Below, one piece after another: positions 8,208-14,739 of a stretch of DNA of 18,214 nucleotides. The stretch is from JACJYE01 sp964432875. GTDB taxonomy: Bacteria; Bacteroidota; Bacteroidia; Chitinophagales; Saprospiraceae. The position numbers and the translations under genes were made by a program. Positions within the stretch are counted from its first letter, which is position 1. The number at the start of each line of letters is the position of its first letter. The notes below the pieces were generated by a model. That model saw only the letters and a list, made by a program, of their open reading frames with translations. It was not told the DNA's origin and did no database searches. Location of the stretch: contig CAYSPJ010000101.1 of assembly GCA_964432875.1 (NCBI GenBank), positions 1 to 18,214 on the forward strand, given 5' to 3'.

Positions 8208-9158
8208 TCAAACCTCCACCTGGTAATGCGCCCGCAGGTGTTCGAGCATATCCCGGGTCATTTCTTCCAGGCCAAAGGCCGGGGCCCAGCCCCAGTCTTC
8301 ACGGGCGGGCGTATCGTCGAGGCTTTCCGGCCAGGAAGCCGCGATAGCCTGGCGGAAATCGGGTTGGTAAACGACCTGGAAATCCGGGGTATGGCGGCGG
8401 ATTTCTGCCGTCAGTTCAGCCGGGGTAAAGCTCATGCCTGCCAGGTTGTAGCTCGTGCGGATGCGCACTTGTTCGGCGGGCGCTTCCATCAGTTCCAGGG
8501 TAGCGCGGATAGCATCGGGCATGTACATCATGGGCAGGCGGGCGTCGTCCTGGAGGAAGCAGGTATAAGGCTCCCCTTTCACCGCGTTGTGAAAGATTTC
8601 GACGGCATAGTCGGTCGTGCCGCCGCCGGGCAAAGATTGGTAGCTGATAATGCCGGGATAGCGCACTGAACGGACATCCACCCCGTACTTTTGGAAGAAG
8701 TACTGGCACCAGCTTTCGCCCGCCACCTTACTGATGCCGTAAACAGTCTCGGGTTGGAGCACGGCATATTGGGGCGTATTCACCCGGGGCGTCATGCCGC
8801 CAAAGACGGCGATGGAGCTGGGGAAGAACACTTGCAGCCCAAATTCGCGAGCGGCTTCCAGGATATTGAACAAGCCGGCCATGTTGATCTCCCAGGCCCA
8901 TTTGGGGTTCTGCTCCCCTTTGGCGGAGAGGATGGCCGCCAGATGGTAAACTTGCTTCACCTGGTATTTTTTGATGAGCTGGGCCAACTGTTGGGCGTCC
9001 AGCACGTCGAGCACTTCAAACTGCCCGCTTGCGGTTTCAGGCAGGCGGATATCGGTTTGCAGTACCGCCTCCGCGCCATAGCGCTTGCTCAATTCGTCCG
9101 CGAGCACGGTGCCGATTTGGCCGCTGGCGCCGGTAATGAGGATGGTTGCTTTAGTCAT
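8208..9158 (-). CDS. L-threonine 3-dehydrogenase, SDR/epimerase type
   Basis: A 316-residue NAD-dependent short-chain (extended SDR) dehydrogenase. The N-terminal 'ILITGASGQIGTVLADEL' holds the GxxGxxG nucleotide-binding loop (Gly10, 13, 16). The acidic residue at the end of strand 2 is Asp36 (QTDIRLP). The catalytic set appears as 'PSSIAVFG' (Ser114/115) and 'YGISKVAGE' (Tyr140-x3-Lys144). The segment 'LPGGGTTDYAVEIFHNAVKG' (176-195) is typical of the epimerase-like threonine dehydrogenases of Bacteroidota and some Proteobacteria. These oxidise L-threonine to 2-amino-3-oxobutanoate and are unrelated to the zinc-dependent E. coli Tdh. The next gene, kbl, uses that product, which strongly supports the call over a sugar-nucleotide epimerase. 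A -7 box within a small hairpin lies 48 bp upstream, so this pair may have its own promoter. Confidence 0.92.
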   Translation of the reverse strand: MTKATILITGASGQIGTVLADELSKRYGAEAVLQTDIRLPETASGQFEVLDVLDAQQLAQLIKKYQVKQVYHLAAILSAKGEQNPKWAWEINMAGLFNILEAAREFGLQVFFPSSIAVFGGMTPRVNTPQYAVLQPETVYGISKVAGESWCQYFFQKYGVDVRSVRYPGIISYQSLPGGGTTDYAVEIFHNAVKGEPYTCFLQDDARLPMMYMPDAIRATLELMEAPAEQVRIRTSYNLAGMSFTPAELTAEIRRHTPDFQVVYQPDFRQAIAASWPESLDDTPAREDWGWAPAFGLEEMTRDMLEHLRAHYQVEV

Positions 9159-9199
9159 ATTTGGTCAGAACTGTTTTTTGCTTTTCAAAAGTACAAAAT

Positions 9200-9219
9200 C
9201 TGCCGCAAACATACGGCAG
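9200..9219 (-). promoter_or_regulatory. Inverted repeat enclosing a -7 box between the nuclease gene and tdh
   Basis: CTGCCG (9200-9205) and CGGCAG (9214-9219) are a perfect 6-bp inverted repeat. The 8-bp loop reads TATGTTTG on the minus strand, an exact match to TAnnTTTG. The element begins 2 bp after the stop codon of the nuclease-like gene, and on the minus strand it is followed by ATTTTGT. It could be a weak terminator for that gene, a promoter for tdh, or both. No convincing -33 element was found at the right distance. A direct repeat ACAAAATCTG (9193-9202 and 9226-9235) flanks it. Confidence 0.45.
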
Positions 9220-9221
9220 CT

Positions 9222-9674
9222 TCAGACAAAATCTGGCACCTCTTCTAAAAATTCATGACGCTGGTTTTCGTAATCCAATGCACAGCAGTAAGCATCAATG
9301 CCATTGGTAACCAACAGGTAGCGTACTTTGAGCGGCAGGTTGTACCAGGAAGCCTGCCGGAAGACGTCCTGATTGATGGCTACCTGGGGCGCTTTACACT
9401 CTACCAACAAGAAAGGCTGCAAGCCCTGGTCATAGACCAACAAATCAAACCGCTTGCCTAAATCATTGACTTTCAAACCCTTTTCGAGATTAATACGCGC
9501 GATATTGTAATGCTTCTCCTCTAGCAGGAAGTGTAAAACCAGCTGGCGGATCATTTCTTCAGGCTGCAGTACGAGCCACTTGCGCCGGATGGGGTCAAAG
9601 ATCAAGCGTTTGCCGTTTTCCCGCTTGATTTTCAGCAAATCCTTGAAGCGCATCAAACCCAGGTCAATGTTCAT
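9222..9674 (-). CDS. HsdR N-terminal-like PD-(D/E)XK nuclease-fold protein
   Basis: A 150-residue protein resembling the stand-alone 'type I restriction enzyme R N-terminal' family common in Bacteroidota. The nuclease-fold signature is visible: a 'QPEEMIRQLVLHFLLEE' helix with Glu39/40, Asp77 in 'GKRFDLLVYD', then 'PFLLVECKAP' with Glu92-x-Lys94, and a helix with Gln107 and Tyr111 (FRQASWYNLP). These match the PD-(D/E)XK active-site pattern with its QxxxY extension. No helicase, methyltransferase or specificity gene lies nearby, so this is not a restriction system as it stands. Homologues are usually annotated as hypothetical, and the substrate is unknown. It sits 34 bp after the DinB-like gene in the same direction. 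The fold is fairly sure; nuclease activity is inference. Confidence 0.8.
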   Translation of the reverse strand: MNIDLGLMRFKDLLKIKRENGKRLIFDPIRRKWLVLQPEEMIRQLVLHFLLEEKHYNIARINLEKGLKVNDLGKRFDLLVYDQGLQPFLLVECKAPQVAINQDVFRQASWYNLPLKVRYLLVTNGIDAYCCALDYENQRHEFLEEVPDFV

Positions 9675-9708
9675 AATGAGCTAATTGTTGGTCATCCTCA
9701 ATGGGAGC

Positions 9709-10278
9709 TTAGCCCTGCACCGCCCGCTCGATCTGCTTGCGGTGGCGCGTGAAATGTTCATGGAAAAAGCGCAGCATCCCCATCAGCGTCATCCGGCCGG
9801 CGCGGGGGTGGCGGTAGAGGGCGGCGCGAAGCATTTCCGGGGACAAGCCCTCGAGGAATTGCCGTAGCTCCTGGCGGCAATTTTGCCAGCGCTGGGCCGT
9901 CTCCTGAAAATCGGACTGCTCGGGCAGCGCTTCGCCGCTCACGCCCTTTGGCGCTCTGAATTTAACGGGGAGCCAGAGCGTCACGGCAAGCATGATGCTG
10001 CGCAGCCGATGGATCAGTCCGCCTCTTTTCAAGTCCGGATTAAAACTGAGTTTTTTCTTGACGTAGCGCAGCGAGCCTTCCTCCGAAAGGATGAGGTGAT
10101 GCATGGCCTGCAGGGCCGACCAGCCGCCATCGGCAGGCTTGCGGTTGAGGGCATCATGGCTGTGGGCCGAGAGCATATCCAACAGCTCCTGGAGCTCCTG
10201 GTCCATTTTTTGTAGATGTTGGTCAAAAGCTGGTTTCATCTTGAACGGTTTTAGGCCAGCAAGGTAATCAATACTCAC
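9709..10278 (-). CDS. DinB-like (four-helix, metal-binding) protein
   Basis: A 189-residue protein of the DinB/YfiT-like superfamily. The expected metal-binding histidines are present: 'WSALQAMHHLILSEEG' (His60/61) and 'FHEHFTRHRKQIE' near the C-terminus (His175 and His179 in HxxxH). Such proteins are four-helix bundles; some are thiol-dependent S-transferases, but most have no known role. Despite the name there is no link to DNA polymerase IV. The longest frame begins with GTG at 10278 and overlaps the stop of the ROK gene (GTGA), which suggests translational coupling. An alternative ATG lies at residue 13 (10242, MKPAFDQHLQKMDQEL) and gives a more typical family N-terminus, so the true start is uncertain. 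The hydrophobic stretch near residues 95-105 belongs to a bundle helix rather than a clear membrane span. Confidence 0.82.
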   Translation of the reverse strand: MSIDYLAGLKPFKMKPAFDQHLQKMDQELQELLDMLSAHSHDALNRKPADGGWSALQAMHHLILSEEGSLRYVKKKLSFNPDLKRGGLIHRLRSIMLAVTLWLPVKFRAPKGVSGEALPEQSDFQETAQRWQNCRQELRQFLEGLSPEMLRAALYRHPRAGRMTLMGMLRFFHEHFTRHRKQIERAVQG

Positions 10279-11201
10279 ATCTTAGCCAACTGCCCCTCCA
10301 CCTTTTCCCAAAAGCCCGGGGCAAAGAGGCGGGCGCTGCCGGCCATGGCCGCATCTTCGCCCAGGGTGGAGGTCAGGGTTGGCAGCGCCAGGCCCTGTCC
10401 ATACAGCGCCAGCTCGTAGGCTGAGCCAAAGAGGGGGTATGCAGCGGCGATATTGCCTCCCATCACCAGCACCTCGGCCTGGAAGCTTTTCAGCCAGGGG
10501 CCGACAAAGGCGGCCAGGTTGCGGCCAAAGCGCTCAAACAAGTGGACGGCAGCAACATCTGTAGGGCAGGCTTCCGCAATCGCTTTTACATTGGGCAGCA
10601 CCTTGCCCGTCGCTTCCTGGTAAGCCTTCACAAACCAGCGGGTGGAGAAATACTCATCGGCAATGCCTTGCTCAAAAGGCAGGTGCCACAGGCAGCCCAG
10701 CTTAGGCACGTCGGCCCGCTCCACTACTGGTGCGCCCCCTTCGATGAAAGCAGAGCCAAAGCCGGTGCCGAGGGTGACGGCCAGCACCCGTTCATACCCC
10801 CTACCCTGCCCTAGCCAGGCTTCGCCCACGGCGAAGGAGGTCGCATCGTTGAGGAAGCGCATCGGCAGCGGCAGCGGCAGCAAGGCCTGAAGCGCCTGCG
10901 GGATGTCAACCTCAAATAAGCCGGCAAACTTATGCTGCATTTTAGAAATCCCCTTGGGGTAATCAAAAGGCCCCGGCATGGCGAAGCCGATGCCCGCGAT
11001 GCGCTCCGCATCCAACAGCCCGATGGCCTCATTCAAAGCCTGCGCCCATTGGGCTAGTATCGCTGGGGCAGAGCCGGTATTATCCACGGCGGCCCGCCGG
11101 CCGGTGCCGGGGATGAGGGCGCCGCGCTCCAGGTCGATGGCGGCACAACTGATGTGGCTGCCGCCCACGTCGGCGCCGATGGCGATGTTTTTTCCAGTCA
11201 T
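10275..11201 (-). CDS. ROK family protein (putative sugar kinase)
   Basis: A 308-residue protein of the ROK family (sugar kinases and sugar-responsive repressors). The N-terminal 'NIAIGADVGGSHISCAAID' contains the phosphate-binding loop (Asp11, Gly13, Gly14). 'FLNDATSFAVGEAW' (116-129) holds the expected catalytic Asp119 after Asn118. 'VLAVTLGTGFGSAFIEGG' (139-156) is the second glycine-rich loop. There is no N-terminal helix-turn-helix, so a kinase is more likely than a repressor. The usual ROK zinc motif CxCGxxGCxE and its preceding His are absent; that region reads LGCLWHLPFEQGIADEYFS. This argues for a divergent sub-family whose sugar substrate cannot be guessed. The gene is 43 bp downstream of the D-threonine aldolase-like gene and overlaps the DinB-like gene by 4 bp, so an operon is likely. 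Confidence 0.85.
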   Translation of the reverse strand: MTGKNIAIGADVGGSHISCAAIDLERGALIPGTGRRAAVDNTGSAPAILAQWAQALNEAIGLLDAERIAGIGFAMPGPFDYPKGISKMQHKFAGLFEVDIPQALQALLPLPLPMRFLNDATSFAVGEAWLGQGRGYERVLAVTLGTGFGSAFIEGGAPVVERADVPKLGCLWHLPFEQGIADEYFSTRWFVKAYQEATGKVLPNVKAIAEACPTDVAAVHLFERFGRNLAAFVGPWLKSFQAEVLVMGGNIAAAYPLFGSAYELALYGQGLALPTLTSTLGEDAAMAGSARLFAPGFWEKVEGQLAKM

Positions 11202-11219
11202 TATCGATAGTTTTTTTCA

Positions 11220-11245
11220 GCGGGTGCACCCGCAGTTTTAAAACT
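11220..11245. repeat. Two adjacent perfect palindromes in the 43-bp gap before the ROK gene
   Basis: GCGGGTGCACCCGC (11220-11233, 14 bp) is directly followed by AGTTTTAAAACT (11234-11245, 12 bp). Both equal their own reverse complements. The second reaches into the stop codon of the D-threonine aldolase-like gene. On the minus (coding) strand the GC palindrome is followed by an A-rich run rather than a T run, so it does not look like a standard terminator for that transcript. An operator or RNA-processing hairpin is possible. Confidence 0.55.
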
Positions 11246-12342
11246 CAGATTGCCCGTCCCCGGGCGCTTATCTTCCATTGCTCAGCTGCAACATGCCCTT
11301 CGACAGCCCAGGCCCAGTCGTGCAAAGCCATGGTCGGGCAGATGTGCCGAGGGATGGCATAGAGGCAATCGCCCTGGGAGAAGCGCCCCGCCTCGGCGCA
11401 AGCCAGCACAAGGTGTTCTTCGCTATGCACCTGCGCTTCATAAACGGCAATGCCGAAGAAAGCTGCCCGCGGTGGCGGCATCTCCGAAGCCAGGGCTTTA
11501 TGCCCCAGGTCCAGGCAGATTTTATCGTGGCCTGGCTTGCTGACCACCCGGGTGAAGGCCACTGCGGCGTGCAGGAAATCCAAATCCGGGAAATTGGAGC
11601 CGTAGCCTTCATCCCAGAGCAGCGTAGTGCCGGGGCTGAGCGTCCGTTCCGGGTATTGCGCATGGATGGGGAAAGTGAGCGAGCCGCCGCAAACCAATTC
11701 GCCGATTTCGATGCCCTCGCCCTCCAGGGTTTGGATCATGGCCAGCACTGGCTCAAAGGCGCGGCGGCAGGCGGCTTCGCGCTCCTGGCGGCCCGATTGG
11801 CGCAGGTGGCCATCGTAAACGTGCAGGCCGCGCAGCTGGAGGCTTTCCGCTTGAACTAGCTGCCGACAGGCCTCCAGGGCTGCCGCGCCGGGTTTAGTGC
11901 CGGTACGCTCCATGCCCACGTCCAAATCCAGAAATACGCCCAGCGGCTGCGGGAAGCTGCGGGCCGCACGGGCGGCCTCCATGCCGTGGGCAGGATGATC
12001 GATGAGGGCAGAAAAAGTGGTTTGAGGGAAGCGGCGGGCCAGCTCGGACAATTGCCCCCAGGCAGGGCCGTAGAGCGGGAAAGCCACCAGCACATCGGCC
12101 GCCCCCTGCTCGGCCAACATCTTGGCTTCGCTGAGGGTAGCGCACTTGAAGCGGTTGATGCCTGCCTGGAGCTGCATCTGCACCACTGGCGGCAGCTTGT
12201 GCGTCTTCACATGCGGGCGCAGGCGCTGCGCGCCACCGGCAATCGCGATCATGCGCCGGATGTTCTCCCGGATCCGCTCCGGATACAGCAGCATAGCCGG
12301 GCTGGGGATCTGCGCTTCATTTTCGATTTGATACCATTCCAT
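11245..12342 (-). CDS. D-threonine aldolase / D-serine dehydratase-like PLP enzyme
   Basis: A 365-residue fold-type III (alanine racemase-like) PLP enzyme. The N-terminal barrel begins 'IPSPAMLLYPERIRENIRRM'. 'RLRPHVKTHKLPPVV' (40-54) is the PLP-lysine motif; Lys46 is the likely Schiff-base residue. The C-terminal domain ends with 'YAIPRHICPTMALHDWAW', where His333-x-Cys335 are the probable metal ligands. As I recall the family, eukaryotic-type D-serine dehydratases use His-x-Cys for zinc, and characterised D-threonine aldolases use His-x-Asp. The residues therefore lean towards D-serine (or a similar D-beta-hydroxy amino acid) dehydration, but both activities remain possible. The gene lies 11 bp after a GntP-family permease gene; GntP includes the D-serine importer DsdX, which fits uptake coupled to breakdown. 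The family is sure; the substrate is inferred. Confidence 0.88.
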   Translation of the reverse strand: MEWYQIENEAQIPSPAMLLYPERIRENIRRMIAIAGGAQRLRPHVKTHKLPPVVQMQLQAGINRFKCATLSEAKMLAEQGAADVLVAFPLYGPAWGQLSELARRFPQTTFSALIDHPAHGMEAARAARSFPQPLGVFLDLDVGMERTGTKPGAAALEACRQLVQAESLQLRGLHVYDGHLRQSGRQEREAACRRAFEPVLAMIQTLEGEGIEIGELVCGGSLTFPIHAQYPERTLSPGTTLLWDEGYGSNFPDLDFLHAAVAFTRVVSKPGHDKICLDLGHKALASEMPPPRAAFFGIAVYEAQVHSEEHLVLACAEAGRFSQGDCLYAIPRHICPTMALHDWAWAVEGHVAAEQWKISARGRAI

Positions 12343-12353
12343 AAGTCCTTGTT

Positions 12354-13670
12354 TCAGATGATTGCATGCAGTGCCAAGACGCCAGCCAGGCCGGCCACCG
12401 AGACGCTGCTCTCCATCAACGACCAGGTGTAGATGGTCTCCTTGATGGAAAGGTTGAAATATTCTTTAAACAGCCAAAAGCCGCTGTCATTGATGTGGGA
12501 AAAAAAGATACTGCCAGCGCCGATAGCCAGCACCATCAATTCCGGCGCGATGCCGCTCTGCCCGGCGGCTGGCAGCACGATGCCCGCTGCGGTCAGCCCC
12601 GCCACGGTAGCCGAGCCTACGCTCACGCGGATAGCCGCAGCGATGAGCCAGGCCAGCAACAGGGGCGAGATGCCTGAATTGCTCATCAGTTCTCCGACGT
12701 AACTGCTCACGCCACTGTCCACCAGCACTTCTTTGAGGGCGCCAGCCCCGCCGATGATCAGTAATATCATCGTGATGCTGGAGACGGCTTTGGCCAGGCT
12801 GGCTGAAATATCATCCATTTTCCTGCCTCGGCGGATACCCAGGAAGTAGATCGCTGCCAGTACCGACAACAGCATGGCCAGCGTCGGCTCGCCCAATACG
12901 GCAGCAGCCTGTTTTAGCCAGCCTTCCCCGCCGGGCGCCGCACGCACCACCGCGGCAAGCCCAATCAGGATGGCCGGCAACAAAGCGACCAGCATGCTGA
13001 TGCTAAAGGAGGGCAGTTGGTCCTCCGGTATCGTTTCCCGGCGGTAGAATTCTTCCAGCGGCTGCGGGTTGTAACGGCGAGCCAGGCGGGAGAACAAGGG
13101 CACGACCAGGGCTGCCGCCGGGATGGCGATGGCCAGGCCCCACAACAAAGTAAGCCCCAGGTCTGCCTCAAACATCTTGGCGATAGCCGTCGGGGCAGGA
13201 TGGGGCGGCAGGAAGCCGTGCGTTACGGAGAGGGAGGCCAGCATCGGCAAACCCACATATAATAGCGGTAAGCCGGTAGAGGCCGCCACGGTAAAGACCA
13301 GCGGCACCATAATCACAAAACCGACCGTGTAAAACATCGGGATCCCCACGATCAAGCCGGTGATCATCAGGGCCCAGTGCACGTGCCGCAGCCCAAATGC
13401 CGCCACGAGCCGCTGAGTGATGCGCTGGGCTGCGCCGCTATCGGCCACTAGCTTGCCCAGCATGGCCCCAAACCCCAGGATGATGACCAAGGAGCTCAAA
13501 GTGCCGCCGATACCGCGCTGAATGGCTTGGACGCTATCAGCAAACGGCAGCCCCTGCACGGCCCCCACGCCCAGGGCGACGATGAGGAAGGCGATGAAGG
13601 GGTTGAGCTTGGCGCCGGCTATCAGCAGCAGCAAAACCAGCACCCCCAGCAAAACAATCACTATCGGCAT
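12354..13670 (-). CDS. GntP family permease
   Basis: An integral membrane transporter of about 438 residues with some 12 hydrophobic segments along its length. It starts MPIVIVLLGVLVLLLLIAGA, the usual GntP N-terminus. Other family marks are 'FGAMLGKLVADSGAAQRI', 'HGFLPPHPAPTAIAKMF', 'SVGSATVAGLTAAGIVLP' and 'SHINDSGFWLFKEYFNLS'. GntP proteins take up gluconate and related sugar acids, and the sub-member DsdX takes up D-serine. The frame is open upstream to 13769, but the extra 33 residues do not fit the family, so the ATG at 13670 was chosen. The next gene, 11 bp downstream, is an amino-acid enzyme rather than a gluconate kinase or dehydratase, which favours a D-hydroxy amino acid or hydroxy acid as cargo. 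No clear promoter was seen; the best -7 candidate (13716-13723, minus strand TATTTTTC) has one mismatch. Confidence 0.9.
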   Translation of the reverse strand: MPIVIVLLGVLVLLLLIAGAKLNPFIAFLIVALGVGAVQGLPFADSVQAIQRGIGGTLSSLVIILGFGAMLGKLVADSGAAQRITQRLVAAFGLRHVHWALMITGLIVGIPMFYTVGFVIMVPLVFTVAASTGLPLLYVGLPMLASLSVTHGFLPPHPAPTAIAKMFEADLGLTLLWGLAIAIPAAALVVPLFSRLARRYNPQPLEEFYRRETIPEDQLPSFSISMLVALLPAILIGLAAVVRAAPGGEGWLKQAAAVLGEPTLAMLLSVLAAIYFLGIRRGRKMDDISASLAKAVSSITMILLIIGGAGALKEVLVDSGVSSYVGELMSNSGISPLLLAWLIAAAIRVSVGSATVAGLTAAGIVLPAAGQSGIAPELMVLAIGAGSIFFSHINDSGFWLFKEYFNLSIKETIYTWSLMESSVSVAGLAGVLALHAII

Positions 13671-13815
13671 AAGCCTCGTTTTTAAAAGCGTTGCACAGAT
13701 CAACTCGTCCGGCGCGAAAAATAAGCAAAAAATGGAAATCCATCCATAGAATAAGCCCCGGCGCCCCAACGTTTCATTGCCGTTGTATAATCCTCTAAAT
13801 CATAATTGGATGCTT

Positions 13816-14727
13816 ATGAAGCCGGTTTTATGGATTCTCGCCATTATTCTGCTGGCAGCAGCCCCCCTTTCCGCCCAAAACCAAGCGGCAATCGCGGAGG
13901 AAGACCAGGCTTTTTTGGAGTTGATGGAAGACAGCTTGGCGCTGCTGGCTTATGCTGTAGTCAACGACTCTTTGGCAGAATATCGCTTTGGCGCTTGCCG
14001 GGAGATGATCCCCAGGCTGGTGCGGGCGCTAAAGGTAAAAAACGCTTTCCACTACCCCTTCGAGCGGCTTCAATCCGTCTCGATCCAATATCCAGCAGAT
14101 AGCAGCTTCCGCATCTTTAGCTGGCAGTTGTACGTGGACAAAGATGACTACCGCTACTACGGGGCCATCCAAATGAACAGCCCGGACTTGAAGCTTTACC
14201 CCTTGATCGACCGCTCTTTCAACTTGCAGGGCGACCTGGAGCAAATGATGCTCAAGCCCGACAATTGGCATGGGGCGGTATATTACAATATCCATGGCTT
14301 CACCGCTGCAGATGGCATGCCAGCCTACCTGCTCTTCGGCTTCGATGGCTACAGTTTTTTCCGCAAGCGCAAGATCATCGATGTCTTGAGATTTAGCAGC
14401 GGAGAGCCCGTGTTTGGCGCCCCGGTCTTCGCCCATGCGGATGGCACTACCAAAAACCGCATCCTGCGGCAATATGCTGCCGAGGCGAGCACCCGCTGCA
14501 ACTACGACCCCGATCTCAATCTGGTCATCTTTGACCACCTGATCGAACTGAGCGGCACCTATGGCGAAGGCCCCAACTACTACCCCGATGGCAGCTACGA
14601 AGGCTACCAGCTCCAAAAAGGCAGCTGGGTCCACGTCGATAAGGTGTTCAACCAGATTTCGGACGAGCCGCCGATGCCCGCCCCTATCCTCAAAGATCGG
14701 CCGAAGGATATTTTTGGGAAACAGTAG
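13816..14727 (+). CDS. Secreted protein of unknown function
   Basis: I do not recognise a named family. The protein has about 303 residues from the ATG at 13816, which starts directly before a clear signal peptide (MKPVLWILAIILLAAAPLSA, then Gln-Asn-Gln). Other in-frame ATGs at 13777 and 13810 would add 13 or 2 residues before the signal and are less likely. There is no lipobox cysteine, T9SS tail or transmembrane segment after the signal, so a periplasmic protein is the likely product. The mature part is rich in Tyr, Asp and Phe, with segments such as 'RIFSWQLYVDKDDYRYYGAIQ' split across residues near 95-115 and 'PAYLLFGFDGYSFFRKRKI' near 175-195. Its style resembles conserved hypothetical proteins of Saprospiria. 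A hydrolase gene begins 12 bp downstream, so the two are probably co-transcribed. Confidence 0.8.
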   Translation: MKPVLWILAIILLAAAPLSAQNQAAIAEEDQAFLELMEDSLALLAYAVVNDSLAEYRFGACREMIPRLVRALKVKNAFHYPFERLQSVSIQYPADSSFRIFSWQLYVDKDDYRYYGAIQMNSPDLKLYPLIDRSFNLQGDLEQMMLKPDNWHGAVYYNIHGFTAADGMPAYLLFGFDGYSFFRKRKIIDVLRFSSGEPVFGAPVFAHADGTTKNRILRQYAAEASTRCNYDPDLNLVIFDHLIELSGTYGEGPNYYPDGSYEGYQLQKGSWVHVDKVFNQISDEPPMPAPILKDRPKDIFGKQ

Positions 14728-14739
14728 AAACAGCTCAAC

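Noticed and set aside
7016..8347. A 443-codon open frame on the plus strand opposite kbl and the end of tdh
   Set aside because: It runs antisense to two well-recognised enzymes whose motifs are intact. Its composition (rich in Gly, Ala, Val, Asp, His) is what antisense reading of GC-rich genes gives, and no family is recognisable.
9222..9674. Part of a type I restriction-modification or other defence system
   Set aside because: Only the small nuclease-fold protein is present; no helicase, methyltransferase or specificity subunit is in the window, and the neighbours are metabolic.
9709..10278. DinB as DNA polymerase IV / SOS gene
   Set aside because: The protein is a small four-helix metal-binding DinB-like protein, not a Y-family polymerase, and no SOS operator was recognised.
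13671..13815. TATAAT-like sequence and small inverted repeat (ATGGA/TCCAT) in the divergent gap before the secreted protein and GntP genes
   Set aside because: TATAAT is not the Bacteroidota consensus, no -33 element is at the right distance, and the inverted repeat is only 5 bp per arm. The gap must hold promoters, but I could not place them.
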